From Dysgonomonas mossii DSM 22836 (GTDB lineage Bacteria > Bacteroidota > Bacteroidia > Bacteroidales > Dysgonomonadaceae): DNA of 64,000 bases. Where the stretch lies: NCBI RefSeq assembly GCF_000213575.1, contig NZ_GL892006.1, forward strand, positions 206,614 through 270,613, given 5' to 3'. Made by a program: the position numbers and the translations under genes. The notes beneath the pieces are model-generated. The model made no database searches and was not told where the DNA came from. It saw only the letters and a list, made by a program, of their open reading frames with translations. The first letter of the stretch is position 1; every line of letters begins with the position of its first letter. Of this stretch, positions 55,884 to 64,000 are shown one piece after another.

Positions 55884-58364
55884 TTACTTAATATCAAATC
55901 GCACCTGCAAGATACCAACTGCACTATCGACTTTTGGCGTTACGTTCAATCTGATACTTTCTACAACAAAAGAATCTCCATCAGAATGCACAAGATTAAA
56001 TTGATCTTTGAGCAAACTATATGAATCGGTACTGTATAATGGGAATGGCTTCCAAGAGCCACTATCATCTTTATATTCCAAGTTCCAAACATCCGGCAAA
56101 CGAACTCCGCCATTGTCGTCATACCAATAAACCGAAAAAGCTTTTATATCCGTAGGATTTTCAAAGGTGAAATCGACACTTTGCTTTTCCCCTTTTTTAT
56201 TCCACGAAGTCCATCGATTGATTTCTGTATCGTGAGAATTCTTCGGATGCTTGCCGTTAACAATAGAGAGTACATGTTCGCCTTCGTTTGTATAAGCCGC
56301 TTTTATATCTTTTATTGATACGGGAAGAATAGCAACACTTTCACGCACCTTCTTTTCATTCTCAGCAAACCAAATATTCATTGTTGAAACACCTCGATTG
56401 TTCCATGCATAATATGGAATAAGATTCAGTGAAGCCTGATGAACATTCCCTTTTACATCTATATAATCCGCCGAAACATTTTTTATTAGGTCTATCCCCT
56501 TCAATATTCCTGTATCATCTCTCTGTACCTTAGCATCTGCTGATACTCTAGTCAGATAATACCTGTTCACATCCTCACTATTATCAACACCCTCTGCACA
56601 ATAGACTAACGGGCCTCTGGTGATAGCTACCCTGTCATTGTCTGCTTTTACTTCGTTTATAGCATGAGAATAACGAACAGGCATAGGTAGTTTAAGCTCT
56701 ACTTTATCCCCTTTCTTCCATTTTCTGGAGATAGAAACAAAACCTTTATCAAGAGAAACTTCACCTTTCTTAAAAGACAAATTTCCGACCTTCTTATCGT
56801 TTATATATAATTCCCACGCTTTCGAATTATTATCAACATAGCTATACAATTTACCCGGTACAAACTGAGAACCAACCCACGTAGGGATTCGCATTTTTAT
56901 TGAAAATGTCTGATCATTCTTTTCGGGGTTTACTGTTAGTACGATACTTTCATCGAACGGATAATTCGTTTTTTGCTCTAGTGCTACTTTTCCGGATGTA
57001 AGAGCAAAGTCTACTTTACTTCCCGTGTAGAAAGAACAGAAAATTTCGTTATCGGTATGCGCATACATCAAACCCGAAATTTGAGGAATAAGCCTCGCTA
57101 AATTTGTCGGGCAACAAGCAGTTCCAAACCAATATGAACGATCTACCGTACCATCCGAGGCAAGAGGATTAACATAGAAAAACTTGTTTCCCTCAAGATT
57201 TACTCCCGCTAAAACATTGTTCAACAGTGACACTTCGGCAACGTCCATGTATTTTCCATCCTTTTCGAGAAGGAACATACGATGGTTAAAGAATACATTG
57301 CCTACAGCGGCACACGTTTCATTATATGCTTCCTTATTTGGCAATTCATATTCAGGACCAAAGCCTTCGATACCATGTATAGCTCCCAGCCCGCCTGTGA
57401 TATGCATCCGTGTGTCCACAATATTGCCCCATATCTTATCCAAAGCAGGCGAGAGAGTAGTATCCCCCGTCAATGTGCCGACATCAGACATACCCGAATA
57501 AAGATAAACCGCACGCACGGCATGCCCCACGGCCTTATCCTGCTCACGTACAGGCGCATGCTGTTGTGCATATTCGGGCGACATGGTTCCTTTACCATCC
57601 GGTACGTAGGTTACACCTCGTATATCGATAAACTTTTTCGCCATATTGAGATATAGCGGATCTCCGGTCACACGATAAAGCTTCACCAATGCGATCTCTA
57701 TTTCTTCATGTCCGGGAGCTTGGTTTACAGGTTTACCACCATTGTAATTCCGATCCCCATCAAAGAAGACTTTATTGATATGCCTAGCACTCTTAGTCGC
57801 AATATCCAGCAGGTTCTTTTTGCCGGTAGCCTGATAGTATGCAGCCGCAGCCTCGTAAAGATGGCCCATGTTATACAACTCATGGCTATGCACTACCCAC
57901 GAATAAGGCTTATCGCCCATTCCTGCCCCACCCCACAATGGTGCGGTCTTATAAGACCCGGTAATATGAGGAGGGTACAAATAGCCGTCGGGTTGCTGAG
58001 CCTGAGCTATAATATCTGCTATATCATCTATCTGCTTCTCTAATTTTGGATCACGCTCCATCTTTAATAGATAGGCTGCACCTTCGATAACCTTAAACAA
58101 GTCGGAAGTGCTGAATCTGCTATCAGATGGTAAAGACCCTTCGATTCCTTTCAGATAATTTGCTGTGCGTCGAAGATCTTCTACGGCAATTTCTGTCCGT
58201 TCGAATGCCACAGGAACCAATACTTCTTTTTGGATCCTCATTCTATTGTTCCAGAAATTATCGGTAAGAGTCACTTGCTCAAACGACACAGGAGTTAAGA
58301 TATTCTGAGAATAAATATTCACAGAAGCCATAATAAAAATGAATATATAAATACCTTTTTTCAT
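55884..58364 (-). CDS. GH127-like beta-L-arabinofuranosidase
   Basis: An 826-residue exported glycosidase (signal peptide about 1-20). The GH127 (DUF1680) features match the Bifidobacterium HypBA1 pattern: acid/base Glu333 in GIEGFG, zinc ligands Glu349 and Cys351 (NETCA), and Cys417-Cys418 (FGTACCPTNLAR), of which Cys417 would be the nucleophile. An (alpha/alpha)6 barrel is followed by beta domains and a C-terminal discoidin-like region (about 700-826). It should remove terminal beta-L-arabinofuranose from plant glycans in the periplasm. Its place between leuD and a leuA-like gene is unexpected: 100 nt after leuD, 21 nt before the next gene. Confidence 0.9.
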   Translation of the reverse strand: MKKGIYIFIFIMASVNIYSQNILTPVSFEQVTLTDNFWNNRMRIQKEVLVPVAFERTEIAVEDLRRTANYLKGIEGSLPSDSRFSTSDLFKVIEGAAYLLKMERDPKLEKQIDDIADIIAQAQQPDGYLYPPHITGSYKTAPLWGGAGMGDKPYSWVVHSHELYNMGHLYEAAAAYYQATGKKNLLDIATKSARHINKVFFDGDRNYNGGKPVNQAPGHEEIEIALVKLYRVTGDPLYLNMAKKFIDIRGVTYVPDGKGTMSPEYAQQHAPVREQDKAVGHAVRAVYLYSGMSDVGTLTGDTTLSPALDKIWGNIVDTRMHITGGLGAIHGIEGFGPEYELPNKEAYNETCAAVGNVFFNHRMFLLEKDGKYMDVAEVSLLNNVLAGVNLEGNKFFYVNPLASDGTVDRSYWFGTACCPTNLARLIPQISGLMYAHTDNEIFCSFYTGSKVDFALTSGKVALEQKTNYPFDESIVLTVNPEKNDQTFSIKMRIPTWVGSQFVPGKLYSYVDNNSKAWELYINDKKVGNLSFKKGEVSLDKGFVSISRKWKKGDKVELKLPMPVRYSHAINEVKADNDRVAITRGPLVYCAEGVDNSEDVNRYYLTRVSADAKVQRDDTGILKGIDLIKNVSADYIDVKGNVHQASLNLIPYYAWNNRGVSTMNIWFAENEKKVRESVAILPVSIKDIKAAYTNEGEHVLSIVNGKHPKNSHDTEINRWTSWNKKGEKQSVDFTFENPTDIKAFSVYWYDDNGGVRLPDVWNLEYKDDSGSWKPFPLYSTDSYSLLKDQFNLVHSDGDSFVVESIRLNVTPKVDSAVGILQVRFDIK

Positions 58365-58464
58365 TTGGGGGTATATCTCTTCTTATTCAGAACCATTTAG
58401 CATCTCAACAATGATGACAGACGTAATCCAATAGCAAATAGCTGCTTACTAAATTGTTACAAAA

Positions 58465-59055
58465 TTACAAAGGACGTTCCGTTTCGTACTTTTCTGTCAA
58501 TTCTTTTTTAGATAACAGATAGTCAATATCATCAAGTCCTTTCAATAGACATTCTTTCTTGTAAGGGTTGATTTCAAAGCTTTCTGTTTTCCCCGTTACA
58601 TTGTTTGTTATGGTTTGCTTTTCCAGATTGATTGTCAATGTAGCTTTTGGATCAGCATTTACACAAGCAAATATTTCGGAAAGAAACTCGGGTGTAACCA
58701 CAACAGGAAGTACTCCGTTGTTTAGTGAATTGTTTCTAAAAATATCGGCAAAGAAGCTTGAAACAACAGCTTTGAATCCATATCCGGCAACAGCCCACGC
58801 TGCATGTTCGCGACTAGATCCGCTACCGAAGTTTTTTCCGGCAACAAGTATTTGTCCGCTATATGTAGAATCGTTGAGCACAAAATCAGCTTTGGGACTT
58901 CCATCTTTATTGTAACGCCAATCGGCAAAAAGATTATCACCAAAACCTTCTTTATCTGTCGCTTTCAAAAAGCGAGCCGGTATTATTTGGTCTGTATCCA
59001 CATTCTCAATGGGAAGTGGAACGTATGTTGATGTAAGTGTTTGAAATTTTTCCAT
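58465..59055 (-). CDS. leuD: 3-isopropylmalate dehydratase small subunit
   Basis: Swivelling small subunit that joins LeuC to isomerise 2- to 3-isopropylmalate (and citramalate to methylmalate). The 196-residue protein has PLPIENVDTDQIIPARFLK, the GKNFGSGSSREHAAWAVAGYGFKAVVSSFFADIFRNNSLNNGVLPV signature and a normal length. It follows leuC by 107 nt. Confidence 0.97.
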   Translation of the reverse strand: MEKFQTLTSTYVPLPIENVDTDQIIPARFLKATDKEGFGDNLFADWRYNKDGSPKADFVLNDSTYSGQILVAGKNFGSGSSREHAAWAVAGYGFKAVVSSFFADIFRNNSLNNGVLPVVVTPEFLSEIFACVNADPKATLTINLEKQTITNNVTGKTESFEINPYKKECLLKGLDDIDYLLSKKELTEKYETERPL

Positions 59056-59162
59056 TGTTATTTATATGTATAATGAAAGAATATTTTATTGTTGCTTATC
59101 AGTCTAATCGATGTAAAAAATCATTTTAATAAGGAATCATTTGTTTCAGTTAGTCTAACAAA

Positions 59163-60557
59163 TCAGAAATTTCTAGGATCTGTAATCTTTCCTGTCACAG
59201 CAGCGGCAGCAGCCACAAGCGGACCGGCAAGAATAGTACGAGCTCCCGGACCTTGACGCCCTTCAAAGTTACGATTTGACGTAGACACTGCATATTTACC
59301 TGCAGGAACCTTATCATCGTTCATCGCAAGACATGCCGAACAACCCGGTTGGCGAAGTTCAAAGCCAGCTTCTTTAAGAATATCATACAATCCTTCGTCT
59401 TTGATCTGTTGTTCTACTTTCCAACTTCCCGGAACTAACCAAGCAACTACATTATCAGCCTTTTTCTTTCCTTTTACAAAGTTTGCAAACACACGGAAAT
59501 CTTCGATACGTCCATTGGTACAACTACCAAGGAATACATAATCTATCGATTTGCCTTCTACCTTTTCTCCGGGTTTGAAGCCCATATAATCCATAGACTT
59601 TTGGAAAGAAATACGTCCCGCCTCATCTATTTCGTCCAATGTAGGGATCGATTCATCAATACCCATACCCATACCCGGATTAGTTCCGTAAGTAATCATT
59701 GGTTTAATATCTGCGGCATCGAATGTCAATTCTTTATCAAATTTAGCACCTTCGTCAGTCTTTAATGTTTTCCAGTATGCTAATGCCTTATCCCACTCTT
59801 CTCCTTTAGGTGCAAATTCACGACCTTTCACATAAGAGAAAGTAGTCTCATCGGGAGCAACCAAACCTCCACGAGCACCCATCTCGATACTTAGGTTACA
59901 TAGTGTCATGCGCTCTTCCATAGACATGTTGCGGATAGCCTCACCCGCATATTCTACGAAGTAGCCGGTAGCACCGCCGGTAGTCAACTTAGAGATCATA
60001 TATAGAGCTAAATCTTTAGCAGAAACACCTTCACCTAATTTTCCGTTAAACGTTATACGCATTGTCTTCGGACGTGTCTGAAGAATACACTGCGTAGCCA
60101 AAACCATTTCCACTTCACTGGTACCAATACCAAATGCAATAGCTCCAAAAGCACCATGTGTAGAAGTATGGCTATCTCCGCAAACAATAGTCATTCCGGG
60201 TTGTGTAAATCCGTTTTCCGGACCTATGATGTGTACTACTCCATTTTTTTGATGCCCCAAAGGATAAAACAATTTAATGCCAAAATCCTGGGCATTTTTA
60301 GACAACGTATCCAACTGATTTCTGGATATAGGATCTTTTACAGGTTGATCCTGGTTGATAGTCGGCGTATTATGGTCGGCCGTTATCGTTGTTTTTTCGG
60401 GACGGTAGACTTTCAGCCCCCTCGCCCTAAGTCCATTAAATGCCTGAGGACTTGTAACCTCATGACAAAAATGGCGATCTATATACAATTGAGTGGGGCC
60501 ATTTTCAACGGATGACACCACATGTGCATCCCAGATTTTGTCGAATAGAGTTTTCAT
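59163..60557 (-). CDS. leuC: 3-isopropylmalate dehydratase large subunit
   Basis: Catalytic Fe-S subunit of isopropylmalate isomerase. The 464-residue protein has the three 4Fe-4S cysteines Cys346 (GSCTNGR), Cys406 and Cys409 ([10 protein letters not shown]), plus [26 protein letters not shown] and the terminal [26 protein letters not shown]. Complete and normal length. It starts 9 nt after the upstream acyltransferase remnant. Confidence 0.98.
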   Translation of the reverse strand: MKTLFDKIWDAHVVSSVENGPTQLYIDRHFCHEVTSPQAFNGLRARGLKVYRPEKTTITADHNTPTINQDQPVKDPISRNQLDTLSKNAQDFGIKLFYPLGHQKNGVVHIIGPENGFTQPGMTIVCGDSHTSTHGAFGAIAFGIGTSEVEMVLATQCILQTRPKTMRITFNGKLGEGVSAKDLALYMISKLTTGGATGYFVEYAGEAIRNMSMEERMTLCNLSIEMGARGGLVAPDETTFSYVKGREFAPKGEEWDKALAYWKTLKTDEGAKFDKELTFDAADIKPMITYGTNPGMGMGIDESIPTLDEIDEAGRISFQKSMDYMGFKPGEKVEGKSIDYVFLGSCTNGRIEDFRVFANFVKGKKKADNVVAWLVPGSWKVEQQIKDEGLYDILKEAGFELRQPGCSACLAMNDDKVPAGKYAVSTSNRNFEGRQGPGARTILAGPLVAAAAAVTGKITDPRNF

Positions 60558-60566
60558 TTTTCAAGT

Positions 60567-60926
60567 TTATTTTTGTTGATTCAACTTTTGAATAATTTCT
60601 CGTTCCAAGTTTTGTCCCGGAACTTCAATAAATTTATGAGTAAAGATCGAGCATATATAGCCCGATGTGAATATATACAAATATGCTAATATAAAGTAAA
60701 ATGCTGTAGATCTATCTAAAAAGTCATATTTTATAGAAACGTAACAATAGATAAGGATTGTCAGAGCTAAATAAGACAATGTCTTTGGTCGACGAAAGTA
60801 CCCGTTAGAAGCATATTTACAACATGATGAAACTAATCCCTTTACAAAAGGAATATGAACCAGAATAACCATCAATATAGCTATTCCGCGAAGGCTGTCA
60901 ATATATTCATATTTTTTAGTTTCCAT
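60567..60926 (-). pseudogene. Internally deleted acyltransferase-3 gene
   Basis: A 119-codon open frame that starts like its upstream neighbour (METKKYEYIDSLRGIAILMVILVH against MEPKKYQYIDSLRGIAILLVVLVH) and ends like it (IEVPGQNLEREIIQKL against IEVPGQNLGKRLIKKL), but lacks the roughly 250 middle residues with the catalytic loops and most helices. It is a tandem duplicate that lost its centre in frame. It overlaps the intact gene by 11 nt, so it is still transcribed with the operon and could yield a two- to four-helix product. Confidence 0.85.
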
Positions 60927-62028
60927 TTACTGCTTTAGTATGAGAAATAGGATCGAAAGACAATTTTTTTATTAGTCTCTTTCCCAAATTTTGCCCCGGC
61001 ACTTCAATTATCCGATATGTTATACTGGATATAGCAAAAGCTACCCCTGCAACAACAATATACATCAATAGAAAATTAAGAAGCGATGTTGTAAAATCAG
61101 TAACCTCTATAATTCGATAAAAACCAAATCTATTGAAAAGATACACAACGGCAAAATGTAAAAGATACATGCTGAAACTTACTTTTCCGACCTCTGCCAG
61201 AAAGCGATTAGAGAACAGCCTGAAGCTATATCTAGCCTGAATAATGAGTAATAACACAAACACAAGACTAAACAAAATATGCTTCGGAACTGAGATATAA
61301 CAAAATACAATCATCATTCCCAAGAGGTACACCCATGTAAAAGGTTTTATTTCATGCTGTTCTCTATTCAAAAAGAAATAAGCTAATATCCCTAATGGGA
61401 ATACCGGCAGTTGAACAAAGAAGTTATATTCATGGAAATACGGATATATTGTATTCGCCTTTATGAAGGGATCAATAATCAACGCCAATGTCAAAGTAGA
61501 CAGGAACAATAGTAGAGCAGCATTTACTGTTTTTATTTTACTGCATATAAACGGTAACATAAAGTAAAACAAAAATTCCACCGAAACAGACCATCCTCCA
61601 GGTACATAATTGTTGGTATGCTCAGGGATAAGTGCATTGGTAAAGAAAACGTTACTCAACATAGACCGAATTGGTATTGCCGAAAAATCAGGGTTTACAA
61701 AATTGAATTGCAGATATTTATCTAATGTAAAATAAATAATAGCTATATAATACATAGGTGCTATCCTGAAAAAACGACGAATAAAGAAATTCCGGTTTTT
61801 GTGTGGCTCATCCAGTCTGTTGTAATGTGACATAGTCAATGTATATGCACTTACAATAAGAAATAGCTGTACGCCATATGCTCCATTCCCTATTATCGAC
61901 AACAACAAACTATCTTTTGGAAAATAGTCGATCATGTTATCCAAAACTATACCAACATGAACAAGCACAACCAAAAGAATTGCTATTCCTCTCAAGCTGT
62001 CTATATATTGGTATTTTTTGGGTTCCAT
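60916..62028 (-). CDS. Acyltransferase-3 family membrane O-acyltransferase
   Basis: A 370-residue inner-membrane protein with about ten hydrophobic helices. The family N-terminus YIDSLRGIAILLVVLVHVGIV contains the conserved His, followed by the FFIRRFFRIAPMYY motif (R-x10-H type) and YTLTMSHYNR. Members O-acylate surface polysaccharides, Nod factors or peptidoglycan. It lies inside the leucine operon, 26 nt after leuA and overlapping the degraded copy downstream. Leucine synthesis has no known need for it; the substrate here is unknown. Confidence 0.9.
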   Translation of the reverse strand: MEPKKYQYIDSLRGIAILLVVLVHVGIVLDNMIDYFPKDSLLLSIIGNGAYGVQLFLIVSAYTLTMSHYNRLDEPHKNRNFFIRRFFRIAPMYYIAIIYFTLDKYLQFNFVNPDFSAIPIRSMLSNVFFTNALIPEHTNNYVPGGWSVSVEFLFYFMLPFICSKIKTVNAALLLFLSTLTLALIIDPFIKANTIYPYFHEYNFFVQLPVFPLGILAYFFLNREQHEIKPFTWVYLLGMMIVFCYISVPKHILFSLVFVLLLIIQARYSFRLFSNRFLAEVGKVSFSMYLLHFAVVYLFNRFGFYRIIEVTDFTTSLLNFLLMYIVVAGVAFAISSITYRIIEVPGQNLGKRLIKKLSFDPISHTKAVNGN

Positions 62029-62054
62029 CTATTTTGACTTTGTCTGTGCCTTTT

Positions 62055-63545
62055 TTACTTTACAAATTTGTTTACTGCATTTATAAATGCTTCAGCCGAA
62101 GCTGTTACAATATCAGTATTTGCAGAAAAGCCGTAGTAATTTACTCCTTCATGCTCTACCTGCATATGTACCTTTCCAATATCATCGCTACCTCTGTTTA
62201 TTGCCTGAATCAAAAATTCTTCAATAACCATCTGACGTCGTATGATTTGCTTGATCGCTTTTATGGCAGCATCTACTGGCCCATTGCCGGAAGCCGAGGC
62301 TTCAAATTTTTCGCCGGCAATATCAAGTCCTACATTTGCCACATTGCGTATTCCCAGCCCTGAGATCACCTGTAGATAATCCAACTTGATACGATGCATT
62401 TTATCTGTTTCTCTACCCGCTAAGATTAGAATATCCTCATCGGTAATATCTTTCTTCCTATCTGCCAAGTCAAGAAAACGTTGATAATACTCAGCTAATG
62501 TATCATCATCAACTTCTATACCAAGCAAATTTAGTCTATTTTTCAATGCGGCACGTCCACTTCTGGCAGTTAAAACGATGGCGTTATCATCAATACCGAC
62601 GTCCTTAGGGTCGATAATTTCATAAGTAGAAAGATGTTTCAGTACTCCGTCCTGATGAATACCCGATGAGTGAGCAAAGGCATTGCGCCCTACCACAGCC
62701 TTGTTTGGCTGAACAGGCATATTCATCAGATTAGAAACCAAACGACTGGTTGGATATATCTTTTGCGTATTGATATTTGTCTCTATTTTCAATTCTTTAT
62801 GACTATGAATAGCCATAACAACCTCTTCCAAAGATGTGTTTCCTGCACGCTCACCTATACCGTTTATCGTCACTTCTACCTGACGAGCTCCATTCAGTAC
62901 TCCCATTATAGAGTTTGCCGTAGCCATACCCAAGTCTTGATGACAGTGTGTAGAAAGAATCGCATTCTTCATATCCACATGGTCAATCAGATATTTTATT
63001 TTAGCGCCATACTCTGTGGGCAAACAGTACCCTGTAGTATCGGGAATGTTTACAACAGTAGCTCCGGCATTAATTACGGCTTGTACCACACGTGCAAGAT
63101 AAGCATTGTCGGTACGCCCTGCATCTTCGGCATAAAATTCAACGTCTTCCACAAAACGCTTCGCATATTTGACAGCAGCAGCAGCCCTTTCTATAATTTC
63201 GTCTTGTGTCGAATTAAATTTATGTTTAATATGATATTCCGAAGTTCCAATACCTGTATGTATACGTTTTTTCTTGGCATACTTTAAGGCTTCGGCAGCT
63301 ACTTCTATATCTTTTTCCACAGCACGTGTAAGAGCACAGATTGTAGGCCAAGTAACAGCCTTGGATATTTCAACCACCGAGTTGAAATCTACAGGACTGG
63401 AAACAGGAAAACCAGCTTCGATTACATCAACACCGAGCATTTCGAGGGCTTTGGCTACTTCAATTTTCTCGATTGTGTTCAACTGGCAACCCGGAACTTG
63501 CTCTCCGTCTCTCAATGTGGTGTCAAAAATAAATAACTTGTCCAT
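62055..63545 (-). CDS. leuA: 2-isopropylmalate synthase
   Basis: First committed step of leucine synthesis: acetyl-CoA plus 2-oxoisovalerate to 2-isopropylmalate. The 496-residue protein opens [17 protein letters not shown], has [47 protein letters not shown] (metal ligands and active site) and [11 protein letters not shown], and a C-terminal regulatory domain with [15 protein letters not shown], where leucine usually feeds back. First gene of the operon, preceded by an attenuator and promoter (63580-63773). Confidence 0.97.
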   Translation of the reverse strand: MDKLFIFDTTLRDGEQVPGCQLNTIEKIEVAKALEMLGVDVIEAGFPVSSPVDFNSVVEISKAVTWPTICALTRAVEKDIEVAAEALKYAKKKRIHTGIGTSEYHIKHKFNSTQDEIIERAAAAVKYAKRFVEDVEFYAEDAGRTDNAYLARVVQAVINAGATVVNIPDTTGYCLPTEYGAKIKYLIDHVDMKNAILSTHCHQDLGMATANSIMGVLNGARQVEVTINGIGERAGNTSLEEVVMAIHSHKELKIETNINTQKIYPTSRLVSNLMNMPVQPNKAVVGRNAFAHSSGIHQDGVLKHLSTYEIIDPKDVGIDDNAIVLTARSGRAALKNRLNLLGIEVDDDTLAEYYQRFLDLADRKKDITDEDILILAGRETDKMHRIKLDYLQVISGLGIRNVANVGLDIAGEKFEASASGNGPVDAAIKAIKQIIRRQMVIEEFLIQAINRGSDDIGKVHMQVEHEGVNYYGFSANTDIVTASAEAFINAVNKFVK

Positions 63546-63579
63546 AACTGTTTTTAATTAAATCCTGATTATTTTACAT

Positions 63580-63619
63580 AAAAAAAGCCTTTCTCATCTA
63601 CTTTACAGTGAGAAAGGCT
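63580..63619 (-). terminator. Leader attenuator terminator of the leu operon
   Basis: On the minus strand, AGCCTTTCTCA (63609-63619) pairs perfectly with TGAGAAAGGCT (63586-63596) across a 12-nt loop and is followed by a seven-T run (63580-63586). It stands 35 nt before leuA, inside the leader. Confidence 0.92.
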
Positions 63620-63714
63620 CTAGTTTTTTCTTTATCGTTTATACTACATAGCAATGCTCACTCTAAATTTCTCCAGAGCAGAATGAGTGAACTAATAATA
63701 ATACTATGTAAATT
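63620..63714 (-). promoter_or_regulatory. Competing leader structures (attenuator)
   Basis: Minus-strand TCACTC (codons 10-11 of the leader peptide) can pair with GAGTGA at the peptide's end; TACATAG/CTATGTA can close an outer stem. The same AGTGAG can instead pair with CTCACT in the 5' arm and loop of the terminator. Thus 1:2, 2:3 and 3:4 pairings are all available, as in classical amino-acid attenuators. Confidence 0.7.
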
Positions 63715-63717
63715 CAT
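63658..63717 (-). CDS. leu operon leader peptide
   Basis: A 19-codon frame MNLHSIIISSLILLWRNLE, with five Leu and four Ile codons, including III at 6-8 and LILL at 11-14. The TGA stop lies 39 nt before the terminator stem. It starts about 19 nt after the predicted transcription start and is too short for routine gene finding. Stalling at the Ile or Leu codons would cover TCACTC and favour read-through into leuA. Confidence 0.8.
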   Translation of the reverse strand: MNLHSIIISSLILLWRNLE

Positions 63718-63742
63718 ATTCAATATTTACTTTATTGGCTGA

Positions 63743-63773
63743 CAAAGTTATTTTATTTTTTCAGAAAAACAAA
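63743..63773 (-). promoter_or_regulatory. Promoter of the leu operon
   Basis: On the minus strand TTTG (63770-63773), exactly 19 nt, TAACTTTG (63743-63750). Start of transcription is expected near 63736. Confidence 0.8.
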
Positions 63774-63840
63774 TAAAAAGTTTCATCTTTTGATTTTTTT
63801 ATGACATTTACACATTATAGGTAATTAAATCGATAAAACG

Positions 63841-63848
63841 TATCTTTG
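63841..63848 (+). promoter_or_regulatory. -7 box upstream of the right-edge HAD gene
   Basis: TATCTTTG, an exact TAnnTTTG match, 23 nt before the start codon; no TTTG at -33. Confidence 0.5.
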
Positions 63849-63871
63849 CACATATTTTACTAAATAAAATC

Positions 63872-64000
63872 ATGATCACCACTTTTAACGACTATCTAAA
63901 CAAACATAACTATTCTAAATTTGATCTCAAAGCCATCCTTTTCGATATGGACGGAGTTCTGTACGACTCGATGAAATGGCATGCCAAATCGTGGAAAGAA
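63872..64000 (+). CDS. HAD-superfamily hydrolase, N-terminal fragment
   Basis: The first 43 codons of a gene cut by the window edge. It reads KAILFDMDGVLYDSMKWHAKSW, with the nucleophile Asp and acid Asp of HAD phosphatases of the beta-phosphoglucomutase-like subfamily (DMDGVLYDS). The substrate cannot be told from the fragment. Divergent from the leu operon. Confidence 0.85.
   Translation, partial: MITTFNDYLNKHNYSKFDLKAILFDMDGVLYDSMKWHAKSWKE

Noticed and set aside
62670-63287. 205-codon plus-strand frame opposite leuA
   Set aside because: Entirely antisense to leuA; Cys/His/Tyr-rich shadow translation.
1-64000. tRNA, rRNA, CRISPR arrays, insertion sequences, prophage
   Set aside because: Intergenic gaps were read on both strands; no cloverleaf, regular repeat-spacer pattern, transposase or integrase was seen.

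Overview
The window looks like a chromosomal segment of a Bacteroidales bacterium, most likely Dysgonomonas or a close relative. This is inferred from AT-rich DNA, Bacteroidetes-type promoters (TTTG, about 19 nt, TAnnTTTG), weak Shine-Dalgarno sites, an RprX/RprY-type two-component pair, a SprA C-terminus (type IX secretion), a sigma/FecR/TonB-receptor locus, OMP-type receptors and a DUF4249 lipoprotein. There are no rRNA or tRNA genes, insertion sequences, prophage genes or CRISPR arrays. Most genes are housekeeping or metabolic.

Layout. 1-5.7 kb: end of sprA, rprX-rprY, fabD, an rfbD-like reductase with an extra N-terminus, and a lipoprotein. 5.9-8.6 kb: an AlkC-like HEAT protein and a rare-looking amidotransferase-dipeptidase fusion, followed by a 150-bp nested palindrome. 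8.7-10.5 kb (minus): rdgB and an aminotransferase. 10.8-16.3 kb: an ECF sigma factor, a FecR anti-sigma factor, a separate STN-domain protein, a TonB-dependent receptor and a DUF4249 lipoprotein. 16.5-21 kb: thyA, a GNAT protein, rplM-rpsI, rpsB, tsf. 21-24.3 kb: flippase, glycosyltransferase, yaaA. 24.4-31.9 kb: gpmA, a CLC channel, a small membrane protein, fmt, a Fic protein, a secreted hydrolase and aroB. 32-34.3 kb (minus): a second outer-membrane receptor. 34.5-42.7 kb: an unknown protein, topA, a sugar transferase, a nitroreductase, and a tight run ending in kdsC-like and era. 42.7-52.7 kb (minus): aroA, ppc, a PEPCK/HprK-like P-loop protein, a cysteine-rich CWC-type protein behind a cobalamin riboswitch, an S4 protein, pth, rplY and a phosphoesterase lipoprotein. 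53-63.8 kb (minus): a branched-chain amino acid operon (leuA, leuC, leuD, a second leuA-like gene, leuB) interspersed with one intact and two degraded acyltransferase genes and a GH127 glycosidase. A HAD gene starts divergently at the right edge.

The most informative points are regulatory. The leu operon is preceded by a complete-looking ribosome-mediated attenuator: promoter, a 19-residue leader peptide with 5 Leu and 4 Ile codons, competing hairpins, and a terminator. Leu plus Ile codons fit an operon that carries leuA and a citramalate-synthase-like gene, because LeuBCD can serve both pathways. A cobalamin riboswitch faces a lone small cysteine-rich protein. Three unlinked promoters (AlkC-like, secreted hydrolase, aroB) share an operator of one inverted and two direct half-sites, which suggests an undescribed regulon. 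Everything here was read by eye; no database search or folding program was run.
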